64,000 nucleotides of DNA from TMP-86 sp046347195 (GCA_046347195.1 JAXMGQ010000004.1:1-64000), one strand, 5' to 3'; shown: positions 40,523 to 49,253, counted from the stretch's first letter. Notes: generated from the letters alone by a model not told the origin. Numbers and translations: made by a program.

Positions 40523-42076
40523 TCACTCCTGCTCCGGCGCCCGGTCCAGGGCGCGCAGGGCGATGGCTTCCGACACGTGCGTCGCACGGATGTCGGGTTC
40601 TTCCTTCAGGTCCGCAATGGTGCGGGCGAGCTTGATCACCCGGTCACAGCCGCGCGCCGAGAGCCCGAGGCAGCCGATGGCGCGGGCCAGCAATGCCCGG
40701 CCCGGCCGATCGAGCGGCGCCCGGGCCGCCAACTCCGCAGCGCTCAGATGGGCGTTCAACCGGCCCTGGCGTGACCACTGGCGCGCCCGCGCCGCGCGCA
40801 CCCGCGCCGAAACCGCAAGGCTGCCCTCCCCGGCCAGTGCTGTGCGATCGAGCAGTTCCTCGGGCGGAACCGAGCGCACCTCGACGTGGATGTCGATGCG
40901 ATCCAGCAAGGGACCGGAGAGCTTGGCGCGATAACGGCGCACCTGCTCCGCCGTGCAGCGGCAACGGCGGCGGGCATCGCCCTGCCAGCCGCAGGGACAG
41001 GGGTTCATCGCCGCAACCAGCAGGAAGCGCGCAGGGAACTCGACCACGCGCCTGGCGCGCGACAGCACGACCACGCCGCTTTCCAGCGGTTCGCGCAGTG
41101 CCTCCAGGGCGTCGCGCGAAAACTCAGGCAGCTCATCGAGGAACAGCACCCCGTGATGCGCCAGCGACACCTCGCCCGGTCGCAGCATCTGTCCCCCTCC
41201 CACCAGCGCGGCGGCTGAAGCGGTGTGCTGAGGCTGGCGGAACGGGGGCATCCGGCTCGCCCGGGGCCGCCCGCCCGCCGCGGAGGCCACCGCGCCCGCC
41301 TGCAGGGCCTCACCCGTATTCAGTGGCGGCAGCAGCCCCGGCAAGCGCTGCGCCAGCAGGGTTTTTCCCGATCCGGGCGGACCGATGAGCAGCAGTCCAT
41401 GGCCACCCGCCGCGGCGATCTCCAGGGCACGCTTGGCGGCAAGCTGGCCGCGAACGTCCGCCAGATCCACCGGCAAGGGCTCCTGCGGCGGATCGATGCC
41501 AGGGGATGCCGCGAACAATGCCCTCTCGCCCCTCAGCCACGCGCAGACCTGCGCCAGCGAGCCAGCCAACCGCAGCGGTGCGTCGGCCAGCAGCGTTGCC
41601 TCCACCGCGTTGGCCGCCGGGATGACCAGCTCGTGCGGCTCGGCCGCACCGGCGATGAGCGCGGGCAGCAGCCGGGCGGTTTCCCGCAACTCTCCCGTCA
41701 GCGAGAGCTCGCCGAAGAATTCGCGGCCCGCCAGCATCGCCGCGTCGATCTGCGCGCCCGCGGCCAGGATGCCCATGGCGCTGGGCAGGTCGAAGCGGCC
41801 GCCCTCCTTGGGAAGGTCCGCGGGAGCCAGGTTCACGGTGATGCGGCCCGAGGGAAAACTGAAGCCGGAGTTGAGGATGGCGGAGCGGACGCGCTCCTTG
41901 CTCTCGCGTATCACGGTCTCGGGCAGGCCGACGATGACGAAGCAGGGAAGCCCCGCAGCCAGGTGCGTCTCCACCCGCACCAGGGGCGCCTGCAGGCCGG
42001 CAGGCGCCCGGCTCAGCACCGTGCTCAGGGATTCGCCCTCGGGCTCCCCGCGTTGCGCCTTCCCTGGCCTCGCCAT
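40523..42076 (-). CDS. comM: Magnesium-chelatase-like AAA+ ATPase, YifB/ComM
   Basis: 517 residues: an N-terminal Lon-protease-like fold (VETHLAAGLPCFVIVGLPETVIRESKERVRSAI, here in part: IVGLPETVIRESKERVR), a AAA+ core with Walker A GPPGSGKTLLAQRL and Walker B LFLDELPEF, and a Mg-chelatase C-terminal lid containing a Cys-rich insert (CPCGWQGDARRRCRC). In Vibrio, ComM is a hexameric helicase that promotes branch migration during natural transformation. It is conserved also in bacteria not known to be competent. It is followed upstream by ubiK, 18 bp away. Confidence 0.92.
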   Translation of the reverse strand: MARPGKAQRGEPEGESLSTVLSRAPAGLQAPLVRVETHLAAGLPCFVIVGLPETVIRESKERVRSAILNSGFSFPSGRITVNLAPADLPKEGGRFDLPSAMGILAAGAQIDAAMLAGREFFGELSLTGELRETARLLPALIAGAAEPHELVIPAANAVEATLLADAPLRLAGSLAQVCAWLRGERALFAASPGIDPPQEPLPVDLADVRGQLAAKRALEIAAAGGHGLLLIGPPGSGKTLLAQRLPGLLPPLNTGEALQAGAVASAAGGRPRASRMPPFRQPQHTASAAALVGGGQMLRPGEVSLAHHGVLFLDELPEFSRDALEALREPLESGVVVLSRARRVVEFPARFLLVAAMNPCPCGWQGDARRRCRCTAEQVRRYRAKLSGPLLDRIDIHVEVRSVPPEELLDRTALAGEGSLAVSARVRAARARQWSRQGRLNAHLSAAELAARAPLDRPGRALLARAIGCLGLSARGCDRVIKLARTIADLKEEPDIRATHVSEAIALRALDRAPEQE

Positions 42077-42094
42077 GTCCTTCGGGCGCGACCG

Positions 42095-42343
42095 CTAGGT
42101 TGGGGTTTCCAGCGCCTTCAAGCGCTGCTCGAGGTCCGCCAGCCGCGCCTGCGTGCGCGCCAGGAGCGCTGCCTGCACGTCGAATTCCTGGCGGCTCACG
42201 AGGTCGAGCTTGCCGAGCTGTGCCTGCAGCACGGCCTTGAAATTCCCCTCGAGCTCGCGGCCGAACTCGCGCACCGACGGCGGCACGGCGTCGGCGAGGC
42301 GGCGTGAGAGTTCATCGAGCCTGAGGTCATCGAAGATCGTCAT
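42095..42343 (-). CDS. ubiK: Ubiquinone-biosynthesis accessory factor UbiK (BMFP family)
   Basis: 82 residues from ATG 42343: DDLRLDELSRRLADAVPPSVREFGRELEGNFKAVLQAQLGKLDLVSRQEFD (key parts REFGRELEGNFKAVLQ and LVSRQEFDVQ), then a C-terminal coiled coil (AALLARTQARLADLEQRLKALE). This is the YqiC/BMFP pattern. UbiK works with UbiJ, encoded at 54903, in the soluble Ubi complex. A start four codons upstream (42355) is possible. It forms a pair with comM. Confidence 0.88.
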   Translation of the reverse strand: MTIFDDLRLDELSRRLADAVPPSVREFGRELEGNFKAVLQAQLGKLDLVSRQEFDVQAALLARTQARLADLEQRLKALETPT

Positions 42344-42548
42344 GGATGGCTCCACAGTTGCGCCCCCGGATCATGCATCGCCGTCAGGCCGCCGCGCCAC
42401 AGCGGTGCGCCAGGTTCGCCGGAAATGGCGCAAGCCGTTGATTCTCGCAAGACAGGATCCTGGCACGGAAGCTGCTATCTCAACCTCGAGCGTACCGGAC
42501 GGCGCGCCCCGCGGCGCGTCGGCAAGCGGTGGGAACAGGGACAAATGC

Positions 42549-42644
42549 ATGAAACTGATTACCGCCGTCATCAAGCCCGTCAGGCTCGACGAGGTACGCC
42601 CGCCAACTCCCCCGCCGGCGCGCGCCCGGCGGCGTGCGACATAA
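42549..42644 (+). pseudogene. Remnant of a second P-II gene (17 codons)
   Basis: The ATG at 42549 starts MKLITAVIKPVRLDEVR, which is the N-terminus of GlnB/GlnK proteins. After Arg17 the frame turns into a Pro/Arg-rich run and ends at 42644. An intact P-II gene lies 83 bp further on. This is the stub of a duplicated or replaced P-II gene. Its start region, AACAGGGACAA before the ATG, could still be recognised by ribosomes. Confidence 0.72.
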
Positions 42645-42678
42645 TGTGGCGCCCGGTGCCATTTCCGCCGCCCGGGGC

Positions 42679-42687
42679 TGCTAGACT
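42679..42687 (+). promoter_or_regulatory. Extended -10 upstream of the P-II gene
   Basis: TGCTAGACT is an extended -10 (TGn plus TAGACT), giving a predicted start near 42694 and a leader of about 33 nt containing CAGGAG before the ATG at 42727. I saw no convincing sigma-54 site, which would be expected for a nitrogen-controlled glnK. Confidence 0.5.
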
Positions 42688-42726
42688 CGCAACCAGCCCC
42701 CTCCCCGTCATCAGGAGTTTCCGCGC

Positions 42727-43065
42727 ATGAAAATGGTCGTTGCCATCATCAAACCATTCAAGCTGGACGATGTTCGGGCGGCCCTGGCGGAAGTGGGGAT
42801 TCAAGGCATTACCGTGACCGAGGTCAAAGGCTTCGGGCGGCAAAAAGGTCACACTGAATTGTACCGCGGGGCGGAATATGTCGTGGACTTCCTCCCCAAG
42901 GTGAAGCTCGAACTGGCGGTGGACGATGACCAGGTGGACCGGGTGGTGGAAGCCATCACCGACTCCGCCCGGACCACCAAGATCGGTGATGGCAAGATCT
43001 TCGTGATGGATCTTGGCCAGGCGGTGCGCATCCGCACCGGTGAGTCGGGTTCGAGCGCCTTGTAG
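42727..43065 (+). CDS. glnB: Nitrogen regulatory protein P-II
   Basis: 112 residues, the normal length. KMVVAIIKPFKLDDVR starts the fold. The T-loop FGRQKGHTELYRGAEYVVDFLPKV (key part GHTELYRGAEY) contains Tyr51, the uridylylation site, and TTKIGDGKIFVMDL forms the B-loop that binds ATP and 2-oxoglutarate. P-II trimers report carbon/nitrogen status to glutamine synthetase regulators, AmtB and sometimes N-acetylglutamate kinase. amtB is not adjacent, which favours glnB over glnK, but that is inference. Confidence 0.92.
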   Translation: MKMVVAIIKPFKLDDVRAALAEVGIQGITVTEVKGFGRQKGHTELYRGAEYVVDFLPKVKLELAVDDDQVDRVVEAITDSARTTKIGDGKIFVMDLGQAVRIRTGESGSSAL

Positions 43066-43083
43066 TCAACAAAGGTTGCTGCC

Positions 43084-43539
43084 ATGAAACGCCTCGTACT
43101 GTGTGCTGCCCTGCTGGCCTTCTCCGCCATGTCCCCGGCGGCCGTCTACAAGTGGGTGGACTCGCAGGGCAAGACGCAATACGGCGATCGCCCGCCCGAC
43201 GGCGTCAAGGCCGAGCTCGTGACGCTGCTGGGCAACCGTGCGCCGGGATCCCAATCGACCAGGCCCTCGGCCGCCCACAGCACCGCCCCCGGCAACACCA
43301 CGAGCAACGGCACGCCGGTCGGCAACGATGCGAAGAAGGCCGTCGAGCAGGATGTCTCCGCGGCGCGTGCCAAGCAATGCGCCGATGCCCAGGAGCGCTA
43401 CCGCAAGCTCATCGAAGGCCGTCGCATCTACCGCGAAGGCAAGGACGGAGAGCGGCAGTACCTGAGTTCGGAGGAACTGGATTCGGCGCGCCTGAACGCC
43501 AAGGCCGACGTCGACGCGACCTGCAACAGCGCCACCTGA
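43084..43539 (+). CDS. DUF4124-domain exported protein
   Basis: 151 residues. A signal peptide ends near MSPAA, followed by the DUF4124 start VYKWVDSQGKTQYGDRPP, where the Trp and the aromatic/Asp residues are conserved. A Ser/Thr/Asn-rich linker and a helical charged region with two cysteines (KQCADAQERY, DATCNS) follow. The function of the domain is unknown; it occurs in many periplasmic proteins of proteobacteria. It ends 4 bp before the dehydrogenase gene. Confidence 0.82.
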   Translation: MKRLVLCAALLAFSAMSPAAVYKWVDSQGKTQYGDRPPDGVKAELVTLLGNRAPGSQSTRPSAAHSTAPGNTTSNGTPVGNDAKKAVEQDVSAARAKQCADAQERYRKLIEGRRIYREGKDGERQYLSSEELDSARLNAKADVDATCNSAT

Positions 43540-43543
43540 CGCC

Positions 43544-44413
43544 ATGCGCATCGGCATGATCGGACTGGGCGCCATGGGCATGCACATGGCGCGCAACCTG
43601 CATCGTGGCGGCGAACTTCGCGGCGTCTGGAACCGCACGACGATCAAGGCCGAGGCGCTGGCCGATGAACTCGGCATCACGGCCTACGAGTCCCCTGTCG
43701 ATCTTGCCCGCGCCTGCGACACCGTGGTCATCTGCGTCTCGGCCGATGCCGACCTGCGCGCCGTGGTGCAGGCGCTGCAGCCGGCGCTGTCGAGCGGCTC
43801 GCTGGTCATCGACTGCTCCACCGTGTCGGCCGCCACCGCCCGCGAACTGCACGCCTCGCTCGCGGCGCAGGGCGTCGGATTCCTCGACTGCCCGGTCAGC
43901 GGCGGCGTGGAAGGGGCGCGGCTCGCCACGCTTGCCATCATGGTGGGCGGTGATCGCGATGTCTTCGAGCGCGGCCGAGCGGTGCTCGAGCGCCTGGGCA
44001 GGACCATCACCTGGTTCGGACCGAGCGGTGCGGGACAGGCGGCCAAGGCCACCAACCAGATCCTGTGCGCCGGCCACATCCAGGTGGCCGCGGAGGCCAT
44101 GGCCTTCGCCAAGGCCGAAGGGTTGCCGCTGGATGCGCTGATCGACACGCTGGGCAAGGGCGCCGGCTCGAGCTGGTACTTCGTCAACCGCGCACCCTAC
44201 ATGGCGCAGGAGCAGTACCCGGCCGGATTCCGCGTGCGCCTGCACGACAAGGACCTGCGCATCTGCCGGCAGATGGCCGCCGCGCATGGGGCGACCCTGC
44301 CCACGGTGGAATCCACGCTGAAGCTGTACGAGACCCTGATCGCGCAGGGCTACGGCGATGAGGACGTCTCGGCCCTGTTCCGCCTGACCTCGCGCCTGTT
44401 CCCCCATGGTTGA
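43544..44413 (+). CDS. NAD(P)-dependent beta-hydroxyacid dehydrogenase (3-HIBADH family)
   Basis: 289 residues. GMIGLGAMGMHMARNL is the Rossmann glycine motif, DCPVSGGVEGAR the substrate motif, and GAGQAAKATNQIL holds the catalytic Lys of the 3-hydroxyisobutyrate/tartronate-semialdehyde/glyoxylate reductase family. KDLRICRQMA is the C-terminal substrate/cofactor segment. The exact substrate cannot be chosen from sequence alone. It overlaps the start of algZ by 8 nt. Confidence 0.87.
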   Translation: MRIGMIGLGAMGMHMARNLHRGGELRGVWNRTTIKAEALADELGITAYESPVDLARACDTVVICVSADADLRAVVQALQPALSSGSLVIDCSTVSAATARELHASLAAQGVGFLDCPVSGGVEGARLATLAIMVGGDRDVFERGRAVLERLGRTITWFGPSGAGQAAKATNQILCAGHIQVAAEAMAFAKAEGLPLDALIDTLGKGAGSSWYFVNRAPYMAQEQYPAGFRVRLHDKDLRICRQMAAAHGATLPTVESTLKLYETLIAQGYGDEDVSALFRLTSRLFPHG

Positions 44414-45506
44414 GACCCACGGCGGCGCAGGCGCCACCGCCAGCGTCCCGCCGTCCGCGCCCGCCGATTTCTACCTTCCGGATTTCTGCGCCAGCGGCGC
44501 CGCGTTCATCATCGTGCTCATCGTGGCGCTGCTGGCGCTCATCCTCAGCCTGTCGCATTCGGCGAGTCCCGCGGGTTTCTGGCTCGACTTCGGCTCGACC
44601 GCCTTCTTCCTGCTGTGGATCGGACTGGCCAGCGCGGGCCTGCTGTGCTGGACGCGCGCACGGCTCGCACGCCTGCCGGAGCACCAGGCTTCGCTCATCG
44701 CGCTGTTCATCCCGGTGGCGGTGACGCTGGTGGTCTGCGAGGCCGCGTTGCGGGTGGGGCAGCCCGGCGGAGTGGGCACGGGGTTCCTGCAACTGTTCCC
44801 GCGCGAGCGCGGGCCCTTCATGCTGCGTTCCGCGGCGATCGCCTTCATCGTCACCGCGCTCGCGCTGCGCTATTTCTACGTCACCCACCAGTGGCGCCGG
44901 AACGTGCAGAACGAGGCCCGCTGGCGCATCGATGCGCTGCAGGCACGCATCCGCCCCCACTTCCTGTTCAACAGCATGAACACCATCGCCGCGCTGACGC
45001 GCAGCGATCCGGCGCGCGCGGAAGAAGCCGTGGAGGACCTCGCGGACCTGTTCCGCGCCTCGTTGAGCGACACGCGCCGGCAGATCACGCTCAAGGAGGA
45101 GCTGGAGGTGGCCCGCATCTACCAGCGCATCGAGCAGCTGCGGCTCGGCGGGCGCCTCAAGGTCGAATGGCGGGTGCAGGAGCTGCCGATGCGCGCGCTC
45201 GTGCCGGGACTGCTGATGCAGCCGCTGCTGGAGAACGCGATCTACCACGGCATCGAGCCCCTGCCGGAGGGCGGTGTGGTGTGCATCGAGGGCCGCCACG
45301 AGGATGGCATCATCGAGCTGTCGATCGCGAACCCGCTGGCGCCGGCGGACGGCCGGCGCGCGCATGGCGGCAACCGCATCGCGCTCGACAACGTGCGCCA
45401 GCGGCTCGAACTCGCCTTCGGCGCGGGGGCGGGCCTCGACATCCGGCGATCCGAGCAGCGCTACGAGGTGCTGCTGCGCTTCCCCGCCAGGTTCGAGCCG
45501 GCATGA
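44406..45506 (+). CDS. algZ: Sensor histidine kinase AlgZ/LytS-type
   Basis: 366 residues with about four membrane helices in the first 160, then a His_kinase domain. RIRPHFLFNSMNTIAALTRSDP contains the phosphorylated His in the HFLFN motif. The ATP-binding domain is atypical, with LLMQPLLENAIYHG as N-box and GGNRIALDNVRQRLEL as G-box. The order algZ-algR-hemC-hemD is the same as in Pseudomonas, where AlgZ (FimS) controls alginate and type IV pili. The stop overlaps the algR ATG (ATGA). Confidence 0.9.
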   Translation: MVETHGGAGATASVPPSAPADFYLPDFCASGAAFIIVLIVALLALILSLSHSASPAGFWLDFGSTAFFLLWIGLASAGLLCWTRARLARLPEHQASLIALFIPVAVTLVVCEAALRVGQPGGVGTGFLQLFPRERGPFMLRSAAIAFIVTALALRYFYVTHQWRRNVQNEARWRIDALQARIRPHFLFNSMNTIAALTRSDPARAEEAVEDLADLFRASLSDTRRQITLKEELEVARIYQRIEQLRLGGRLKVEWRVQELPMRALVPGLLMQPLLENAIYHGIEPLPEGGVVCIEGRHEDGIIELSIANPLAPADGRRAHGGNRIALDNVRQRLELAFGAGAGLDIRRSEQRYEVLLRFPARFEPA

Positions 45507-46235
45507 AGGTGCTGATCGTCGATGACGAGCCGCCGGCCCGCGAACGCCTGCGTCGCCTGTGCGCGGAGACTGCCCGGCCTCGAGGTTGCCGGCGAAGCCG
45601 GCAACGGGCCCGATGCGATCGAGCTCGTGCAGGACACCCAGGCCGACGCGGTGCTGCTCGACATCCGCATGCCGGCGATGGACGGCATCGAGGTCGCCCG
45701 CCATCTCGCGGCGCTGGAGTCACCGCCCGCGGTGATCTTCGTGACGGCCTACGACCAGTACGCGCTCGAGGCCTTCGAGGCGCAGGCCAGCGCCTACCTC
45801 CTCAAGCCCATTCGCCGCGACAAGCTGGCCGCGGCGGTGCAGGCGGCGCAGCGGCTGACGCGGCCGCAGCTCGCCGAGCTGGCGGCGAAGGCGCGCGTGA
45901 GCGAGGCACGCCGGCAGATCGCGGCGCGCGTCCGCGATCGCATCAAGCTCATCCCGGTCAGCGAGGTCCGCTATTTCCTCGCCGACCAGAAGTACGTGAC
46001 GGTGCGGCACGCGCAGGGCGAGGACCTCATCGAGGAGTCCCTGAAGACGCTCGAGGACGAGTTCGGCGCGGGTTTCGTGCGCGTTCATCGCAATGCACTG
46101 GTGGCCGTGAGCGCGGTGGAAGCCGTGGAGCGCGGCGAGGACGGCCAGCTCACGGTGATCATCAAGCAGAGCGGTGAGCGGCTGCCCGTCAGCCGCCGGC
46201 TCGCCGCGGAGGCCTTGCGGAAATTGCGCGGCTGA
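45503..46235 (+). CDS. algR: LytTR response regulator AlgR, 1-nt frameshift as read
   Basis: ATG 45503 opens MKVLIVDDEPPARERLRRLCAE, a perfect receiver start with its acidic pocket. At about 45567-45570 (GCGGAGACTG) one extra base throws the frame; deleting it gives AE-LPGLEVAGEAGNGPDAIE and continues as DAVLLDIRMPAMDG with the phosphoacceptor Asp, then a C-terminal LytTR domain (RIKLIPVSEVRYFLADQKYVTV, VHRNALVAV). The total span is 3n+1. Without the extra base the product is 243 residues, the normal size. The gene is otherwise pristine, so a sequencing error or very recent mutation is likely. Confidence 0.85.
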
Positions 46236-46284
46236 TCGGTTAATCTCGCGCGATGTGCCGCGCCCATCGCCCAAGCCTCGACGC

Positions 46285-47208
46285 ATGACCCAACCCCTGC
46301 GCATCGCCACACGCCAGAGCAAGCTGGCGCTCTGGCAGGCCGAGCATGTCGCCGCCCGGCTGCGCGGCGCGCACGCCGGCCTCGATGTGCAGCTCGTGCC
46401 CATGACCACCCGCGGGGACCAGATCCAGGACAGGAGCCTTGCGGCCATCGGCGGGAAGGGGCTGTTCATCAAGGAGCTGGAGGTGGCGCTGGAGGAAGGG
46501 CGCGCCGACATCGCAGTGCATTCCATGAAGGATGTGCCCGCGGAGCTTCCCCCGGGCTTGACGCTGGGGGCGATCCTCGCCCGCGCCGACACGCGCGATG
46601 CGCTGATCTCGCGCCGCTTCGCGGGCCTCGACGACCTGCCGCGCGGTGCGCGCGTGGGCACTTCCAGCCTGCGCCGCCAGGCGCAGCTCCTCGCGAAACG
46701 GCCTGACCTTGCCATCCTGCCGTTGCGCGGCAACGTCGATACGCGGCTGCGCAAGCTCGACGAGGGCGAGCTCGATGCCATCGTGCTCGCCAGCGCCGGT
46801 CTCATCCGGCTGGGCTGGGAAGCGCGCATCACCGAAATGCTCGACCCCACCGCCTGCCTGCCCGCGGTGGGACAGGGCGCCATCGGCGTGGAGTGCCGTG
46901 AAGGCGATGAAGCGACGCTGGCACGGCTCGCGGCGCTCGAGCACGCGCCCACGCGCATCGCGGTCAGCGCCGAACGCGCCTTTTCCCACCGCCTGGGCGG
47001 CAGCTGCCAGTCACCGGTCGCGGCATTCGCCCGCCTCGAGCAGGGGGTGCTGCAGCTCACCGGCCTCGTGGCCGAGCCCGATGGCTCCAGGCTCTGGCGC
47101 GACTCGGTGAGCGGAGCGCCCGGAGATGCGCAGTCCCTGGGCATGAAGCTCGCCGACGGGATCCTCGCACAGGGTGCGAAGGCGCTGCTCGAGCGCCTCG
47201 CGCACTGA
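46285..47208 (+). CDS. hemC: Hydroxymethylbilane synthase (porphobilinogen deaminase)
   Basis: 307 residues. RIATRQSKLALWQAEHV starts the family. VHSMKDVPAELPPG holds the catalytic Asp, TSSLRRQAQL the substrate-binding arginines, and Cys in GGSCQSPVAA carries the dipyrromethane cofactor. It polymerises four porphobilinogens for haem and sirohaem. A TAATCT -10-like element at 46241-46246 suggests its own promoter inside the algR-hemC gap. It is 8 bp from hemD. Confidence 0.95.
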   Translation: MTQPLRIATRQSKLALWQAEHVAARLRGAHAGLDVQLVPMTTRGDQIQDRSLAAIGGKGLFIKELEVALEEGRADIAVHSMKDVPAELPPGLTLGAILARADTRDALISRRFAGLDDLPRGARVGTSSLRRQAQLLAKRPDLAILPLRGNVDTRLRKLDEGELDAIVLASAGLIRLGWEARITEMLDPTACLPAVGQGAIGVECREGDEATLARLAALEHAPTRIAVSAERAFSHRLGGSCQSPVAAFARLEQGVLQLTGLVAEPDGSRLWRDSVSGAPGDAQSLGMKLADGILAQGAKALLERLAH

Positions 47209-47216
47209 CGCTGCCC

Positions 47217-47999
47217 ATGTCCGATCCCCTCGCCGGCGTCGGAGTCCTCATCACCCGGCCCGAGCAGCAGGCCGGGCCGTTGTGCCGGCTGTTCGAGGCA
47301 CAGGGCGCCCTGGTGTACCAGCTGCCGGCCATCAGCATCGTCGAGCACCCGGACCGGCGCGCCGTGTTCGCACAGCTCGCACCGCTCCCGGATTTCGACC
47401 TCATCATCTTCACCAGCGTCAACGCGGTGCGCTTCGGTGCACCGCTCCTCGCCGGGCGGCGCGACCTCACGCTGGCCGCCATCGGCCCGGCAACCGCCCG
47501 CGCGCTGAACCAGGAAGGCTATCGCATCGGCATCGTGCCGCCGGAGGGCTTCGACTCCGAGCACCTGCTGGAAAGCCCGCGCCTGCTCCGCGTTGCGGGC
47601 GCGCGCGTGCTGCTGGTGAAGGGCGCCGGCGGCCGTGAGTTGCTCGAGCAGACGCTCACCGCTCGCGGTGCACGGGTGCAGGTGGCGATGGTGTACGAGC
47701 GGCGCCCGGCGACTCCCTCGCCGCAGAAGCTCGAGGAGGTGGAACGCGCGATGGCAGGCGGCAGGGTGCACCTGGTCACCGCCACGAGCCTGGAGATCGC
47801 CCGTCAGCTCCTCGCCATCGTTCCCGCCAGCCTGCGCCACCGGCTCGAGCAGGCCACCTGGCTCGTGCCGGGAGCACGCGTCGGCGCCGGCATCCGGGCC
47901 GCCGGCGTGACCGGCACCCTGCTCACCGCGGACTCCGCCGAGGATCAGGCGCTGGTGGAGGCCGCGTTGCGCTGGCGCTCGAGCGTGTCGGGAGCGTAG
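47217..47999 (+). CDS. hemD: Uroporphyrinogen-III synthase
   Basis: 260 residues with the two-lobed HemD fold, which is weakly conserved. GVGVLITRPEQQAGPLCRLFEAQGA is the N-terminal signature (key part LITRPEQQAGPL), followed by IIFTSVNAVRFG, IGPATARAL and LLVKGAGGRELLEQTL. It closes hydroxymethylbilane to uroporphyrinogen III. hemX/hemY, often next in the operon, are absent; a convergent ParA-like gene follows. Confidence 0.9.
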   Translation: MSDPLAGVGVLITRPEQQAGPLCRLFEAQGALVYQLPAISIVEHPDRRAVFAQLAPLPDFDLIIFTSVNAVRFGAPLLAGRRDLTLAAIGPATARALNQEGYRIGIVPPEGFDSEHLLESPRLLRVAGARVLLVKGAGGRELLEQTLTARGARVQVAMVYERRPATPSPQKLEEVERAMAGGRVHLVTATSLEIARQLLAIVPASLRHRLEQATWLVPGARVGAGIRAAGVTGTLLTADSAEDQALVEAALRWRSSVSGA

Positions 48000-48091
48000 T
48001 CGAAGGAATCGAACCAGAGGTTACCGGCGCCATGCGCGGGGTCTTCCCGGCCGCACCGGAAGGTCACGGCCCAGGTTGACCAGGCGCAGTC

Positions 48092-48733
48092 TCAGGCCGG
48101 CTGGCTCTTCTTGCTGCCCAGCCATTCGCCGATGGGTTTCCATTGCTTCCAGTCGGGCCAGGCGAGGTACTCGGGCAGCTCGAGCACGCCCATGCCGCGT
48201 GCATAGGCGCGCACGTAGTTCTGCGCCTCGCGCAGCGCGCCCAGGTAGGGCACCTTGAGCTTCTTGAGGTACTCGTCGAGCTCTTCGAAGATGAGCGTGT
48301 ATTCACGCACGCGATTGGCGATGACCGCGAGGCGCGCCTGCCGGCGCGAGACCTTGCCGATCTCCAGCAGCTCGTTCATGAAATGACCGCAGGCCTTGAT
48401 GTCGATGCTGGAGGGCAGCACGGGCACGAGGATGGTCTCGGCACGACGCACCAGTTCGTTGAGCTCGGTGCCATGAACGCGCGCGGGTGCATCGATGATG
48501 AGCACCTCGGTGCTGCGGGGCACGTTGCGAAGGCCTTCATCGAAGGCAGCCACGCCGGTGATGGCCGGAAGATCGGCGGGCCGCTGGGCCAGCCAGTCGA
48601 GACTGGTCCGCTGCGGATCGTAATCGGCGATGCAGACGGCCTGTCCGTCGTGGGCGAAGTGGACCGCCAGGTTCGTGGCGAGTGTGCTCTTGCCGCATCC
48701 ACCCTTTGAGTTCAGGACCATCACATGGCGCAT
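48092..48733 (-). CDS. Orphan ParA/MinD-family ATPase
   Basis: 213 residues from ATG 48733. MVLNSKGGCGKSTLATNLA is the deviant Walker A (KGGxGKS with two lysines), VCIADYDPQRTSLDWL holds the ParA Asp, and VLIIDAPARVHGTEL is Walker B, with Ala-Pro instead of Pro-Pro or Thr-Pro. No parB or parS-like partner is nearby, so it is not the chromosomal segregation pair. Such orphans position chemoreceptors, polar proteins or storage bodies. A longer upstream frame crosses the divergent gene and is rejected. Confidence 0.85.
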   Translation of the reverse strand: MRHVMVLNSKGGCGKSTLATNLAVHFAHDGQAVCIADYDPQRTSLDWLAQRPADLPAITGVAAFDEGLRNVPRSTEVLIIDAPARVHGTELNELVRRAETILVPVLPSSIDIKACGHFMNELLEIGKVSRRQARLAVIANRVREYTLIFEELDEYLKKLKVPYLGALREAQNYVRAYARGMGVLELPEYLAWPDWKQWKPIGEWLGSKKSQPA

Positions 48734-48775
48734 CTCATCATCCCCCGGCTGACCTTTGGTGTAAGGTAACGACTG

Positions 48776-49228
48776 ATGGCAGGATTCCGCAACCCCTCGC
48801 GCGATGCGATCGACGCGTTGCTGCGAAGTATTCGCACCGTTGCGGTGGTCGGCATCTCCGCGAACGCCTTTCGACCCAGCCACGAGGTCGCGCGCGGCCT
48901 GCAACGCTTCGGCTATCGCATCGTCCCGATCAACCCTTCGGTCGAACAGGTGCTGGGGGAGCGCTGCTGGCCCTCGCTGGAGGCAGCGGTGCGCGGACTC
49001 GGCGGGGAGAGCCCCCCGGCGGACACGTGCATCGACCTGGTCGACGTGTTCCGCTCCCCCGAGCACGTGCCGGCCATCGTCAACGACTGCATCCGGCTCA
49101 AGCTCCGGGCCCTGTGGCTGCAGGATGGCATCATCAACGAGGAGGCCGCCACGCGCGCGCAGTCGGCGGGCATCCTCACGGTGATGGATCGCTGCCTACA
49201 CCGCGACCGTGCCATGCTCGCGGCCTGA
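48776..49228 (+). CDS. CoA-binding domain protein (YccU family)
   Basis: 150 residues consisting of one Rossmann-like CoA_binding domain: TVAVVGISANAFRPSHEVARGLQRFGYRIVPINPS (key parts VVGISANAFRPSH and RIVPINP), CIDLVDVFRSPEHVP, and LWLQDGIINEEAATRA, DRCLHRD. Stand-alone members resemble the CoA-ligase nucleotide domain but have no known reaction. A TAAGGT -10-like hexamer ends 8 bp before the ATG, so the mRNA may be leaderless. It is divergent from the ParA-like gene. Confidence 0.88.
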   Translation: MAGFRNPSRDAIDALLRSIRTVAVVGISANAFRPSHEVARGLQRFGYRIVPINPSVEQVLGERCWPSLEAAVRGLGGESPPADTCIDLVDVFRSPEHVPAIVNDCIRLKLRALWLQDGIINEEAATRAQSAGILTVMDRCLHRDRAMLAA

Positions 49229-49253
49229 GGGGGCATCGGCTATGCTTCGCGCG

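Noticed and set aside
42640..42670. Possible sigma-54 promoter (TGGCGC...TGCCA) ahead of the P-II gene
   Set aside because: The GG to GC spacing is 8 rather than 10 bases, so it does not fit the -24/-12 consensus.
45720..47840. 706-codon minus-strand ORF across algR, hemC and hemD
   Set aside because: It spans three real genes on the opposite strand; low-complexity Arg/Ser composition, no motif.
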